A DNA stretch of 64,000 nt. It comes from JAYGED01 sp046582565. GTDB lineage: Bacteria > Pseudomonadota > Alphaproteobacteria > JAAXGF01. Every line of letters starts with the position of its first letter. Within the stretch, counting starts at the first letter, position 1. The position numbers were made by a program, and so were the translations under genes. Positions 1-9,549 of the stretch are shown piece by piece. The notes below the pieces were generated by a model, which did no database searches, was not told the origin of the DNA, and saw only the letters and a list, made by a program, of their open reading frames with translations. The stretch covers positions 1 through 64,000 of the forward strand of contig JAYGED010000075.1 of the NCBI GenBank assembly GCA_046582565.1. Direction: 5' to 3'.

Positions 1-2552
1 GTCGCTCGCCGCCATCACGTCATAGCCGAGGTTGCTCACCAGCCTGACCGCGAGTTCAAGCACCCCGTCTTCATCCTCAACGACGAGTATCATCTCGCCT
101 TTGCCCCGGAGCATAGTCGTATCATCCTCTCCAACTTCCGCCGCCTGGACACCCAGGGCGCGGTGCAAATAGATACTGACTGTGGCGCCCTGGCCTTCGA
201 CGCTGTCGATTTCGGCATAGCCCCCCGACTGTCTGGAAAATCCATAGACCATGCTGAGGCCGACCCGCTACCCTGGCCGATCTCCTTGGTGGTGTAGAAG
301 GGCTCGAATGCGTGGTCGATCATTTCGCTCGACAGACCCCGCCCCGTGTCACAAACCGACAGCTTGACATAATCGCCCATGGTCAAGTCGGGATCGGCCT
401 TGGCATGGTTTGCGTCTACCGTGACATTAGCGGAGGTGATGGTGACGACACCGCCATTGGGCATGGCGTCGCGCGCGTTCAACACCAGGTTGAGCACCGC
501 GTTTTCAAACTGTGCCGGATCGACCGTGGTTAGCCAGATGGCCTCGCACAGATCGGTGTCGATGGCGATTTCCTCGCCCAAAGTGCGGCTCAGCATGATC
601 AGCAGGGTATTCACCAGATCATTGATTTGCACAGCGCTCGGGTTCAGTGGCTGCTGCCGCGAGAAAGCCAGCAGTTGATGGGTGAGTGTCGCTGCATCGT
701 CGGTGGCTTTTATGGCCCACCTCAGCAGTTCCTGCCTTTTCTCATCGCCCTCCAAGGTTTCATCGAGAAGGTCAAGATTTCCCGAAATAACCGCGAGCAG
801 ATTGTTGAAGTCGTGGGCAATGCCACCGGTTAGCTGACCCACGGCCTCCATCTTCTGGGCCTGACGAAGCTCGGTTTCCAACTGCCTCTGTTCGGTGATG
901 TCAGTTTCGATAGTGCCGATACCCACGGGATCGCCCTTGCGGTCGTTGACGATAAACTTAGCCCCCAGAACCAGATGCTTCTTGCCGTCAGCAAAGAGAA
1001 ATTCAAACTCGCGATTGTCGGGCGTCTTTAGAAGCCTGACTCCCTGTTCCAACTCGGAGAAAGGCTTCATCTTGATCTCGGGGAAGACTTCGCGCACAGT
1101 CTTGCCGATGACGTCTTCGAACGCCAATCCGTACCATTCCTCGAAGCGTGAGTTGACGAGAAGATACCGGCCTTCACTGTCCTTCAGATTGATCGCCGCC
1201 GGCGAATTGTCCATGACGAACCTCAACCGTTCTCCGCTTTCCCTAAGGGCGTCCTGGGCCACACGACGCTCGATGACACGCCCTATTTGGGTGGCGATCT
1301 GCGCCACGATTTCGAGCATATGGCCATCCGGCTCGGCCGCCTCGTGAGAGAAGAATTCAATGATGGCGACAACTTTCGGTCCGGTCAGCACGGGAACGGC
1401 GAAGCCCTCCCTGAGGCCGAGATCCCCTGCCAGCGCCATGCGCTCGAAGGTCGGGTCTTTTGTTACATCGACGATCCAGGCGGGCAGACCGCTCGCCAGC
1501 ACCCGCCCGATCCGGCCCTTGCCGGGGGTAGATGGCTTGTCGTCGGAGATGCGCTTGATCCAGGCTTGCTTAACAGGAATGTCGAGGTGCCATAGCCTGG
1601 TCGATATGACGTCGCCCGACTCGTCATCCGCAACCAGATAGACATGGCCCACCGGCCATCCAATGACGGCGCAGACCTCATCGAGCCAAAACTGCAGGAC
1701 CCCTTCCACGGAGGTGGCCAGATTGGCCGCGATGGTGATGCGCTGGAGCAGGTTGGAAAACTTGATCCGCTGTTGCAGGACGCCATCCGCCTGCGTGCGG
1801 TCCGTGATGTCGGTCTGCACACTGATGATCCCACCATCGGAGGTCATTTTCTGACGGCGCTCGATTACACGGTCACCCGGTGTCTCCGTGATCAGCTCAA
1901 TTCCGGTACGATGGAAATCCGCGATTAACTGTGGAAACGTTCCTCGTTTGCGGCCGCCGATGTCGCGTTTCTCGTCGATCCGACCGAGACTTTCATAGGA
2001 CGCGACACCCGGCTCCGTATCAGCCTCGCTGTAGCCGTAGAATTCGCGGAACACACTGTTGCAAAGCACCAGACGCCCTTTGGAATCATACAGAACGAGG
2101 CCTTCGGCGATACTTTCGATAGCATTTGTAAGCTGTTCCCCGATGGCGGCGGCCTTGGCCTTGACGGCCAGGGTTTCCGCCTCGGCGCGGCGTTGTTCGG
2201 TGACATCTCGCACCGCCGCCAACACCAGGGTTCCGGTTCCGATTTCGATGGGGCCAAGGCTAATTTCGACGGAAAACTCTCGGCCGTCACGGGCTATCCC
2301 CGACAAGGACAAATTCTGGCCCATAGGCCGAACCTGGATATTGTCGAAGTAACCGGCAATATGCGCCCTGTGGCGCGTCCGAGAGGCATCGGGTATGAGA
2401 ATTTCGATTGCCTGGCCGATCAGAGCAGCGTGATCGTAGCCGAACATGGTTTCTGCGTGACCATTGACCATGACGATCTTGCCGTCGCCGTCGACGACAA
2501 TCATCGCATCGGGAACCGATTCGAGAAGCCTGGCTGACAGCTCGTCCATCAT
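1..2552 (-). pseudogene. Hybrid sensor histidine kinase, frameshifted and cut by the left edge
   Basis: A soluble multi-sensor kinase of a two-component system. From the ATG at 2552 the frame encodes a PAS domain (about residues 5-115), a second PAS (135-250), a GAF domain (265-430), a third PAS (440-560), a HisKA domain with the phospho-acceptor His580 in HDFNN, and an ATPase domain with an N box (NAVLNLVLNARDAM) and DTGRG. After GQGSG at residue 763 the protein turns to nonsense and stops at 90. Restoring one base between 263 and 264 recovers GLGLSMVYGF and, near the edge, the start of a receiver domain (MILVVEDEDG). The start overlaps the stop of the upstream gene as ATGA. No transmembrane segment was seen. 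The frameshift may be genuine or a base-calling error; family assignment is firm, the signal sensed is unknown. Confidence 0.85.
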
Positions 2553-3271
2553 TTCATATTCCGCTCGCGGCGGATGCGGTCATAGGCCTGGTTGATTGCC
2601 GAGACTTTTTTATTGGCCACCTCGATGAACTCCTGAGGCATGCCCTGCGCCATCAGCTTGTCGGGATGATGTTCGCGCATGAGCGCGCGGTAGGCTTTCT
2701 TGATTTCATCGTCGGCAAGGTCGCTGCCAACCCCCAGCACGCTGTAGGGATCGGCCTCGACAGGCGCTCTTTGACTCTCGCAGATACGCTCGAAGGTAGC
2801 CTGATCGAAACCGAATATCTCGGACACACGATAGAGGAAATCCAACTCGGCCGGATGAATCACATTGTCGGCCTTGGCGATCAGGAAGAGACCGTCGAGC
2901 AATTCCTCAAGCACCAAGGGGCTGTCGTGAAAGAGTTCGGCCACTTGCCGGGCATAGGGCACGTACCCGGCGGAATCTCTTTTCGCTTGATCGAACAGCC
3001 GGCCCACATTGCGCATCTCATGGGCCGGCACACGAAAGATGCGCTTAAAGGTATCGACCTCATCGCGGGTTACCACCCCGTCGGCCTTGGCCATCTTGGC
3101 GGCGAGCACGATGACGGCAATTGAGAACGCCGCCTGCTTCTGGCCCTCGCTGAGCGGGCCGGAGCGCATCTTGTCCACCGCATGGCCGGCCGCGGCGCCA
3201 ACCAGAGCGCCAAGAGGCCCGCCCAGGGCGAACCCCGCCGCCCCGCCAATAATCTTTCCCCAAATACTCAT
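2549..3271 (-). CDS. djlA: TerB/DnaJ domain protein (DjlA-like co-chaperone)
   Basis: A 240-residue protein. It has a glycine-rich hydrophobic N-terminus (GGAAGFALGGPLGALVGAAA), then a helical TerB-like domain (about residues 45-150) and a C-terminal J domain (about 172-236) with the HPD motif in REHHPDKL, which stimulates DnaK-type ATPases. This order matches DjlA, a membrane-associated co-chaperone, although here the N-terminal segment is more like a glycine-zipper than a clear single anchor. The stop overlaps the start of the downstream kinase gene (ATGA), so the two are probably co-translated. Family call is strong; client proteins are unknown. Confidence 0.85.
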   Translation of the reverse strand: MSIWGKIIGGAAGFALGGPLGALVGAAAGHAVDKMRSGPLSEGQKQAAFSIAVIVLAAKMAKADGVVTRDEVDTFKRIFRVPAHEMRNVGRLFDQAKRDSAGYVPYARQVAELFHDSPLVLEELLDGLFLIAKADNVIHPAELDFLYRVSEIFGFDQATFERICESQRAPVEADPYSVLGVGSDLADDEIKKAYRALMREHHPDKLMAQGMPQEFIEVANKKVSAINQAYDRIRRERNMK

Positions 3272-3500
3272 GATATGCGCCCGATCTCCGATCCTGACTG
3301 CTTGTTAGCTGGCCACGATAATGCCACAGCCGACCCCACAGCAAAAATGCCCTCTTGAGAGTAAGAGCAAGAGCGTGCTCAGTGGGACTCGCGTTTTTTT
3401 CGATGTTGGGTAAAGATGGCTTAATTGGTGCCGCCAGAACAAGGCACGATCGTGATTTTGGAAGGCGAGCAATCGCCGAGTGGTACCCTGGGGAGGGCAC

Positions 3501-5522
3501 ATGAGTAACAAGCGTACTGTCGCCATTGTTGGCGCATCTTTGAGCGGAAAGACGACACTTCTGGAAAGCCTGCTGAATGCGGCCGGCGCCATCAGCCGCA
3601 AAGGCACGGTCAAGGAAGGCAACACGGTCGGCGATAGTTCCGCCGAAGCGCGCGACCGTCAGGCCAGCACTGAAGTCTCCGCGGCAACCATTGAGCATGG
3701 CGGTTTTATTTACAATTTCATCGATTGCCCCGGCTCGATTGAATTCGCCTCCGAAGCCAATCACGCTCTGATGGGCGTTGATGCGGCCCTGGTGGTATGT
3801 GAACCGGTAATCGAGCGGGCGATGATGCTGGCTCCGGTCTTTCGCTTTCTCGAAGAGCAGGAGATTCCGCATATCCTGTTTATTAACAAGATCGACCGCG
3901 CCGCTGGACTGATCCGTGATTTCATGCCCGCGATTGATGCCGTTTCCAGTCATCCGCTGGTTCTCCATCAAGTGCCGATTCGTGACGGCGAGGACGTTAC
4001 CGGCTATGTCGAACTGGTCAGCGAGCAGGCCTACAACTACCAGGACAGCGCCGCGGCGACCGAGGTCGATCTGCCCGAGTCGGTGAAGGAGCGCGAAGAA
4101 TCCGCCCGCACCGTCCTGCTCGAATCCCTCGCCGATTTCGACGACTCCCTGCTCGAACAATTGATCGAAGACGAGGCGCCGTCCCAGGACGAGGTCCGCG
4201 ATTATGTCAAACGTGAACTCGCCGCCAACCAGATTGTACCGGTCTTCTTCGGCGCCGCCGAGCAGGAGCACGGGGTCCGCCGCCTGCTCAATCATCTGGG
4301 AGAAATTATGCCAACCTCCGATGACACCGCTAAGCGGCGGGGTGTCGGTGAGGGCGGCGAAACGCTCGCCCAAGTCATGAAAACCTACATGACGCCCCAT
4401 AGCGGCAAGCTTTCCCTGGTTCGTATCTGGCGCGGAAAAATCTCCGACGGCGACACCCTCAACGGCATACGGATTGCCGGTATCTATCGCATGATGGGGT
4501 CGAACCAGACCAAGATCAGCAGCGCTGAGGCGGGCGACGTGGTGGCTTTGGGCCGACTCGAAGGCATCGCCACCGGCGACACACTGTCATCGGGCAGCGG
4601 CGACGGCACCGATCCCCTGCCCCGGGCGCCCAATCCGCCGCCGGTCTACTCTTTTGCCATCGCAGCCGAAAATCGCGACGACGAGGTCAAGCTGTCAGCG
4701 GCCATCGCAAAGGTGCTTGAGGAAGACCCCTCCCTGGAAGTCGCACAAAATTCGGAGACCCATGAGTTCGTTATGGCCGGCCAGGGTGAAATTCACCTGC
4801 AAGTCAGCCTGGCGCGGCTCAAGAACAAGCACGGCCTGACGGTGACCACCGAGCGGCCGCGCGTCGCCTACAAGGAAGCCATTCGGAAATCCGTCTCCCA
4901 GCACGGACGCTTCAAACGCCAGACCGGCGGACACGGCATGTTCGGCGACGTCCATCTCGACGTTAAGCCCCTGCCCCGCGGTAGCGGTTTCCAGTTTGAG
5001 AGCAAGGTCGTCGGCGGCAATGTGCCGCGCCAATACATCCCCGCCGTTGAAGCCGGTGTGCGGGAATTCCTGGTCTCCGGCCCGAACGGGTTTCCGCTTG
5101 TCGATGTATCGGTCACCTTGACCGACGGCTCCTATCACGCGGTCGATTCAAACGAGCAGTCCTTCAAGCTGGCCGCCCGGGTCGCCATGGTCGAAGCCAT
5201 GCCGAAATGTTCCCCCGTGTTGCTCGAGCCAATCTGTACGGTGACGATTTCCATCCCCAACGACGCAACCTCGAAAGTCCATGCCGTGATCAGTGGCCGG
5301 CGCGGACAGATTCTCGGATTCCAGGCCAAGGAGAACTGGGAAGGCTGGGATGAAATTTCCGCCTATATGCCGCAAGCCGAACTTCATGACCTGATCGTCG
5401 AGCTTCGCTCACTGACCCTGGGCATCGGTTGGTACAGTTGGGAATACGACCATCTCTCCGAGATAACCGGCCGCATCGCCGAGCAGGTACTTGAACAGTT
5501 CGCCGTCGAGGCCGAGGCATGA
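3501..5522 (+). CDS. Elongation factor G-like GTPase (EF-G paralogue)
   Basis: A 673-residue translational-GTPase homologue with EF-G domain order: G domain, domain II, then domains III-V ending with the EF-G C-terminal fold (about 590-665). The ATG at 3501 follows a GGGGAGGG ribosome site; an upstream in-frame GTG at 3480 lies before that site and is less likely. The P loop is GASLSGKT rather than the usual GHIDHGKT. The switch I motif RGITI is absent (RQASTEVSAATI stands in its place), and G3 is DCPGS rather than DTPGH, so the catalytic histidine is missing. NKID (G4) is intact. This divergent paralogue is known in alphaproteobacteria; its role is not established, and it is unlikely to be the main translocase. 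It lies 10 bases upstream of an ABC ATPase gene. Confidence 0.88.
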   Translation: MSNKRTVAIVGASLSGKTTLLESLLNAAGAISRKGTVKEGNTVGDSSAEARDRQASTEVSAATIEHGGFIYNFIDCPGSIEFASEANHALMGVDAALVVCEPVIERAMMLAPVFRFLEEQEIPHILFINKIDRAAGLIRDFMPAIDAVSSHPLVLHQVPIRDGEDVTGYVELVSEQAYNYQDSAAATEVDLPESVKEREESARTVLLESLADFDDSLLEQLIEDEAPSQDEVRDYVKRELAANQIVPVFFGAAEQEHGVRRLLNHLGEIMPTSDDTAKRRGVGEGGETLAQVMKTYMTPHSGKLSLVRIWRGKISDGDTLNGIRIAGIYRMMGSNQTKISSAEAGDVVALGRLEGIATGDTLSSGSGDGTDPLPRAPNPPPVYSFAIAAENRDDEVKLSAAIAKVLEEDPSLEVAQNSETHEFVMAGQGEIHLQVSLARLKNKHGLTVTTERPRVAYKEAIRKSVSQHGRFKRQTGGHGMFGDVHLDVKPLPRGSGFQFESKVVGGNVPRQYIPAVEAGVREFLVSGPNGFPLVDVSVTLTDGSYHAVDSNEQSFKLAARVAMVEAMPKCSPVLLEPICTVTISIPNDATSKVHAVISGRRGQILGFQAKENWEGWDEISAYMPQAELHDLIVELRSLTLGIGWYSWEYDHLSEITGRIAEQVLEQFAVEAEA

Positions 5523-5532
5523 GCGCCCCGTC

Positions 5533-6315
5533 ATGAGCAACACCTTGGCGGTGACCGCCCTGGTCGCCGAAGACATCCACAAGAGTTTCGGATCGCTGGA
5601 AGTTCTCAAGGGCGTCTCGCTGACCGCCCATCAAGGCGACGTCATCGCCATGCTGGGATCAAGCGGCTCGGGCAAAAGCACTTTCCTGCGCTGCATCAAC
5701 CTGCTTGAGACCCCGGACTCGGGAAAAGTCTTTGTCGGCAACGAAATGATCCGCATGACCAAGACCTCGTCCGGCGAGCCGGTGCCCGAAGACAGCGATC
5801 AGGTCGACCGCATCCGCTCGCGCATCGGCATGGTCTTTCAGCAGTTCAATCTATGGTCCCATATGACCGTGCTGCAGAACGTCATCGAGGCGCCCATCCA
5901 TGTGCTCAAGATTGCCAAGCCCGAGGCGCTCGATCGGGGACGTGCAATGCTCGAAAAAGTCGGCCTCAGCGACAAGCTGGACTATTACCCGGCCCATCTC
6001 TCGGGCGGGCAGCAACAGCGCGCCGCCATCGCCCGGACGCTGGCTATGGAGCCCGAAATCATGTTATTTGATGAGCCGACATCGGCGCTCGATCCGGAAC
6101 TCATCGGCGAGGTGCTCAGGGTTATCCGCCAACTCGCCGAGGAAGGCCGCACCATGATCGTGGTCACCCACGAAGTCGGTTTCGCGCGCGAGGTTTCTAA
6201 TCACGCCGTGTTTCTACATGAAGGCCGCATCGAAGAAGAAGGCCCGCCGAGCGAAATTTTCGACAACCAGAAGTCCGAACGATTCCGTCAATTTCTGTCT
6301 TCGCATCTGCATTGA
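5533..6315 (+). CDS. Polar amino-acid ABC transporter ATP-binding protein
   Basis: A 260-residue ATPase subunit of the HisP/OccP type that powers import of basic or polar amino acids. Visible motifs are Walker A GSSGSGKST (residues 42-50), the Q loop in MVFQQFNLW, the signature LSGGQQQRAAIA, Walker B IMLFDEPTSALD and the H loop VVTHE. The ATG at 5533 is preferred over an in-frame ATG at 5491, which would overlap the preceding EF-G-like gene. It is followed after 32 bases by the binding protein and then both permeases, making a complete importer. Substrate (arginine, lysine, ornithine, histidine or opine) cannot be fixed from sequence alone. Confidence 0.93.
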   Translation: MSNTLAVTALVAEDIHKSFGSLEVLKGVSLTAHQGDVIAMLGSSGSGKSTFLRCINLLETPDSGKVFVGNEMIRMTKTSSGEPVPEDSDQVDRIRSRIGMVFQQFNLWSHMTVLQNVIEAPIHVLKIAKPEALDRGRAMLEKVGLSDKLDYYPAHLSGGQQQRAAIARTLAMEPEIMLFDEPTSALDPELIGEVLRVIRQLAEEGRTMIVVTHEVGFAREVSNHAVFLHEGRIEEEGPPSEIFDNQKSERFRQFLSSHLH

Positions 6316-6347
6316 TTCACAAGATTTAACCACTAGGGAGAGTAACC

Positions 6348-7118
6348 ATGAAAAAACTATTTAGCGCCATTATCGCAACCGCGGCTCTAGGCCTGCTGGC
6401 CACCAGCGTCTCGGCGCAGACCGTGCGCATCGGCACCGAGGGCGCCTACCCGCCATTCAACTCGATCGATTCGAACGGCAATCTGGTCGGCTTCGACATC
6501 GACATCGCCGATGCCATCTGCGAAGCGGCGAAAATTCAGTGCGAATTCGTCGTCCAGGATTGGGACGGCATGATCCCCGGCCTGCTGGCCAAGAAGTACG
6601 ACGCCATCATCGCCTCCATGTCGATCACCGAAGAGCGTAAAAAGAAGGTCGATTTCACCGGCAAGTACTACAACACCCCGGCCAAGTTTGTCGCGCCCGA
6701 GGGCAAGAACCTCGACGTTTCGCCGGAAGGCCTCAAAGGCATGAGCGTCGCCGTTCAGCGCGCCACCACCCACGAGAACTTCCTGCGCGACAACTTCCCC
6801 GGCCTGGAAATCCGTGTCTATGCGACCCAGGACGAAGCCAACGCCGATCTCGCCTCGGGCCGTGTCGATCTCGGTCACGCGGACTCCGTCGCTCTCATGG
6901 ACGGCTTCCTGAGCACCGATATGGGCAAGGGCTTTGAGTTCGTCGGCCCCGACTACAATGTGCCCGAGTGGCATGGCGTCGGCGCCGGGATTGCGGTGCG
7001 CAAGGGCGAAGACGATCTGCGTATGAAGCTCGATGCGGCGATCAATACGATTCGCGCCAACGGCACCTACGCGAAGATCAACGCCAAGTACTTCGACTTC
7101 GACGTCTTCGGCGACTAA
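6348..7118 (+). CDS. Periplasmic amino-acid-binding protein of the ABC importer
   Basis: A 256-residue family 3 solute-binding protein. Residues 1-23 form a Sec signal peptide (MKKLFSAIIATAALG, cleavage after VSA), followed by the typical first strand VRIGTEGAYPPFNSID and the GFDIDIADAIC segment. It delivers substrate to the two permeases encoded downstream. The start has a clear GGGAGAG site upstream. A stem-loop with a T-rich tail follows the stop, which would raise this transcript over the permease part, as is common where binding protein is needed in excess. Closest recalled relatives are the lysine/arginine/ornithine and histidine binding proteins. Confidence 0.93.
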   Translation: MKKLFSAIIATAALGLLATSVSAQTVRIGTEGAYPPFNSIDSNGNLVGFDIDIADAICEAAKIQCEFVVQDWDGMIPGLLAKKYDAIIASMSITEERKKKVDFTGKYYNTPAKFVAPEGKNLDVSPEGLKGMSVAVQRATTHENFLRDNFPGLEIRVYATQDEANADLASGRVDLGHADSVALMDGFLSTDMGKGFEFVGPDYNVPEWHGVGAGIAVRKGEDDLRMKLDAAINTIRANGTYAKINAKYFDFDVFGD

Positions 7119-7144
7119 GCGTAACAACATAAACCAAACTAAGG

Positions 7145-7189
7145 AGGCGCTCCCGCACGCCGCGTTGTAGGCGGGGGCGCCTTTTCTTT
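7145..7189 (+). terminator. Terminator-like hairpin between binding protein and permease genes
   Basis: The arm AGGCGCTCCCGC (7145-7156) pairs with GCGGGGGCGCC (7171-7181), followed by TTTTCTTT at 7182-7189. The T tract runs straight into the next gene's start region, so it most likely acts as a partial terminator inside the operon. Confidence 0.7.
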
Positions 7190-7193
7190 GGGT

Positions 7194-7883
7194 ATGCTGG
7201 ATTTAAAAGGATATGGCTGGATGCTGTTGGACGGCGTCCAGGTCACTGTGTCGGTGGCGCTCTGCTCCATGGCGCTCGCCCTGGTCTGCGGCCTGCTCGG
7301 CGCCTGGGGGAAACTGTCGTCCAACAAGCTCGCCCATACCACGGCGCAAACCTACACTACGGTGATCCGCGGCGTGCCCGAGTTGATCCTGATCCTCATC
7401 GTCTATTACGGCACGCCAACCTTGATCCAGAACAGCCTTGAAGCCTACGGCATCGATATCATCATCGACATCAACCCCTTCCTGGCCGGCTTCATGACCC
7501 TCGGCGTGATTTACGGCGCCTTCGCCACCGAGGTCTTTCGCGGCGCCTATCACGCGGTTCCCAAGGGCCAGATCGAGGCCGCCAAGGCCATCGGCATGAG
7601 CCGTATGCTGCTCGCGCGACGTGTCCTGTTGCCGCAGATGTGGCGCTTCGCCCTGCCCGGCCTGGGTAATGTCTGGATGGTGCTGATCAAGGCAACCGCC
7701 CTGATTTCGGTTATCCAACTGCCCGAGCTGCTGCGCAATTCCGACATTGCCGCGCGCGCCGTGCGCATGCCCTTTACCTTCTATTTCGCGGCATCGCTCT
7801 ATTACCTCGCCATCGTCACCGTCTCGATGTTGTTGCAAAAGCGCGCCGAGACCTGGGCGGCGCGCGGCGTACGGCGGGCGTAG
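7194..7883 (+). CDS. Amino-acid ABC transporter permease (HisQ-like)
   Basis: A 229-residue inner-membrane permease with about five transmembrane segments and the cytoplasmic EAA loop (EAAKAIGMSRMLL) that contacts the ATPase. Start choice is uncertain. TTG at 7188 and ATG at 7194 lie at the foot of a terminator-like hairpin with no good ribosome site, while ATG at 7221 has AAAAGGA eight bases upstream but would shorten the cytoplasmic N-terminus. The ATG at 7194 is given because LKGYGWMLLDG resembles relatives. It is four bases from the next permease gene, with which it forms a heterodimer. Confidence 0.9.
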   Translation: MLDLKGYGWMLLDGVQVTVSVALCSMALALVCGLLGAWGKLSSNKLAHTTAQTYTTVIRGVPELILILIVYYGTPTLIQNSLEAYGIDIIIDINPFLAGFMTLGVIYGAFATEVFRGAYHAVPKGQIEAAKAIGMSRMLLARRVLLPQMWRFALPGLGNVWMVLIKATALISVIQLPELLRNSDIAARAVRMPFTFYFAASLYYLAIVTVSMLLQKRAETWAARGVRRA

Positions 7884-7887
7884 GACA

Positions 7888-8613
7888 ATGAGCGATATCA
7901 TCGACATCATCTGGGACAGCCTGCCGCGCATGCTTAACGGCATCCTGTTGACCATCGAGCTGACCGCCTTCAGCGTCGCCCTCGGTCTCGCCCTCGCGGT
8001 GCCCTTGGCGCTGCTCTATATCGCCAAGAATCCGCTGCTTTTCCTGCCGGTTCGAACCTTTGTCTTTTACTTCCGCGGCACCCCCCTGCTGGTCCAGATT
8101 TTCCTGATTTATTACGGCAGCGGGCAGTTCGTCGATGCCCTGAAGGAGGTTGGTCTTTGGACCTACTTCCGTGAGCCCTATTTCTGCGCGGTGTTGTCGC
8201 TCACTCTGAACACCGCCGCCTATACCGCCTATATCTTACGCGGCGCCATCGAGAACGTACCCTTCGGCGAGGTCGAGGCGGCGCGCGCCTGCGGCATGTC
8301 GCGCAGCCTGCTCTATCGCCGGATCATCTTGCCCCTGGCCTTCCGCATGGCCCTGCCGGCCTATACCAACGAGGTGGTTTTTCTGTTCCAGGCGACATCC
8401 CTGGTCAGCATCATCACCCTGCTGGATCTGACCGGGGTTGCGCGCATCATCGTCGCGCGCTCCTTCGCGGTTTATGAAATTTATATCACCGCCGCCGTGC
8501 TCTACCTGATCGTCACCTACGTCATGCTCTGGGGATTCAGAAAGCTCGAACATTGGTGGTCCGGCCATTTACGCGCCCGGACCGACATGGGCGAGGGGTT
8601 CACCGCGCGTTGA
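7888..8613 (+). CDS. Amino-acid ABC transporter permease (HisM-like)
   Basis: A 241-residue second permease of the importer, with an EAA loop (EAARACGMSRSLL) and hydrophobic segments near residues 20-45, 55-80, 100-115, 160-180 and 200-225. The start ATG at 7888 follows the stop of the first permease by four bases. Together with the ATPase, binding protein and first permease it makes a full HisQMPJ-type system. The gene ends six bases before the stop of the convergent DUF3750 gene. Confidence 0.92.
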   Translation: MSDIIDIIWDSLPRMLNGILLTIELTAFSVALGLALAVPLALLYIAKNPLLFLPVRTFVFYFRGTPLLVQIFLIYYGSGQFVDALKEVGLWTYFREPYFCAVLSLTLNTAAYTAYILRGAIENVPFGEVEAARACGMSRSLLYRRIILPLAFRMALPAYTNEVVFLFQATSLVSIITLLDLTGVARIIVARSFAVYEIYITAAVLYLIVTYVMLWGFRKLEHWWSGHLRARTDMGEGFTAR

Positions 8614-8619
8614 GCTAAC

Positions 8620-9423
8620 TTAGGCTTCGTCCCGCGACGGCAGGCCGAGCCTGCCAATGCCCGGCAGCTTTAGCGCCGGGCGGTTGATATCGATGCCGAA
8701 GGTGAGGCCGAGAATATTGATCTCGAGGCCCTCTTCCACGGCCACCATAACGCCCAGTAAACCGAACAGAGAGACCTGCCAGCCGGTGCCGCTGGGCGCC
8801 TTGTCGAAGGGGCCGCCGTTGGTGGGGTAATCCTTGCCGATCGCCGTCGGCGGCAGGTCGAGGACCAGTTCCGGCACCATGCGCGCCACATAGGCGGTAA
8901 AGGTGTTGCTGTTGGGGCCGGGCCATACCGTGTAGCTTTTCGGATAGGGATAGGTCGCCACCGCCTGCTCGATCCGCGTAATGACATCGTCGACCCCATC
9001 GCCGCGCAGATCGAAGATGATCTCGGGCTCATTGCCGAACCACATGCCGTCGGCCGGACGGTTGCTCACCATTATGGCGTCGCCGCCGCCGTGCAGCACA
9101 CGCCAGCCGAAAACTTCATAGATGGTAAATTGCGGGGCGTTCGTCGGCTTGACCGCGATCCAGGTATGAACACCGAAAGCGGCGCGCCAGGAGAAGGCGC
9201 GGGCGGCATAGACCTGGACCACGGCCTCAAGCGTCTCGGCCGGGTCGGGCGCGATGCCGGTCGAATGCCGGGGCGCGGTGCGCCAGTCGTATGATTGCCC
9301 GAAGCCCACGCTAATCATACTTCCGAGTATGGGCAGCAGCACCGCCGCGATCCCCACGAACAGCCGTCTCAACCAATGGCGCCGGAGTGGCTTTACGGTC
9401 TCTTGATCGCATTTGTCTCCCAT
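8620..9423 (-). CDS. DUF3750 domain protein, membrane-anchored
   Basis: A 267-residue protein recognised as the DUF3750 family. A basic N-terminus (RRHWLRRLF) precedes one hydrophobic segment at about residues 20-45, and the rest is predicted to lie outside the inner membrane. Conserved-looking stretches include VHTWIAVKP, GNEPEI and WPGPNSNTF. No catalytic motif is recognised and the function is unknown. It is transcribed divergently from the ACT-domain gene at 9550. Confidence 0.75.
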   Translation of the reverse strand: MGDKCDQETVKPLRRHWLRRLFVGIAAVLLPILGSMISVGFGQSYDWRTAPRHSTGIAPDPAETLEAVVQVYAARAFSWRAAFGVHTWIAVKPTNAPQFTIYEVFGWRVLHGGGDAIMVSNRPADGMWFGNEPEIIFDLRGDGVDDVITRIEQAVATYPYPKSYTVWPGPNSNTFTAYVARMVPELVLDLPPTAIGKDYPTNGGPFDKAPSGTGWQVSLFGLLGVMVAVEEGLEINILGLTFGIDINRPALKLPGIGRLGLPSRDEA

Positions 9424-9549
9424 GGAAACTCGCCTCTAACCGTCGTTGGTTACCAAGATGGCGTGTGGGCACATTCAAAACAACCCCCCAGGTCTTCAGC
9501 CCCATCGCCCGTGCTGTACAATTGCCCGCTGCGACCATAGAATCGCCCC

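Noticed and set aside
3060..4400. Minus-strand open frame of 446 codons running from the djlA-like gene into the EF-G-like gene
   Set aside because: It crosses two recognised genes and its translation has no recognisable motif.
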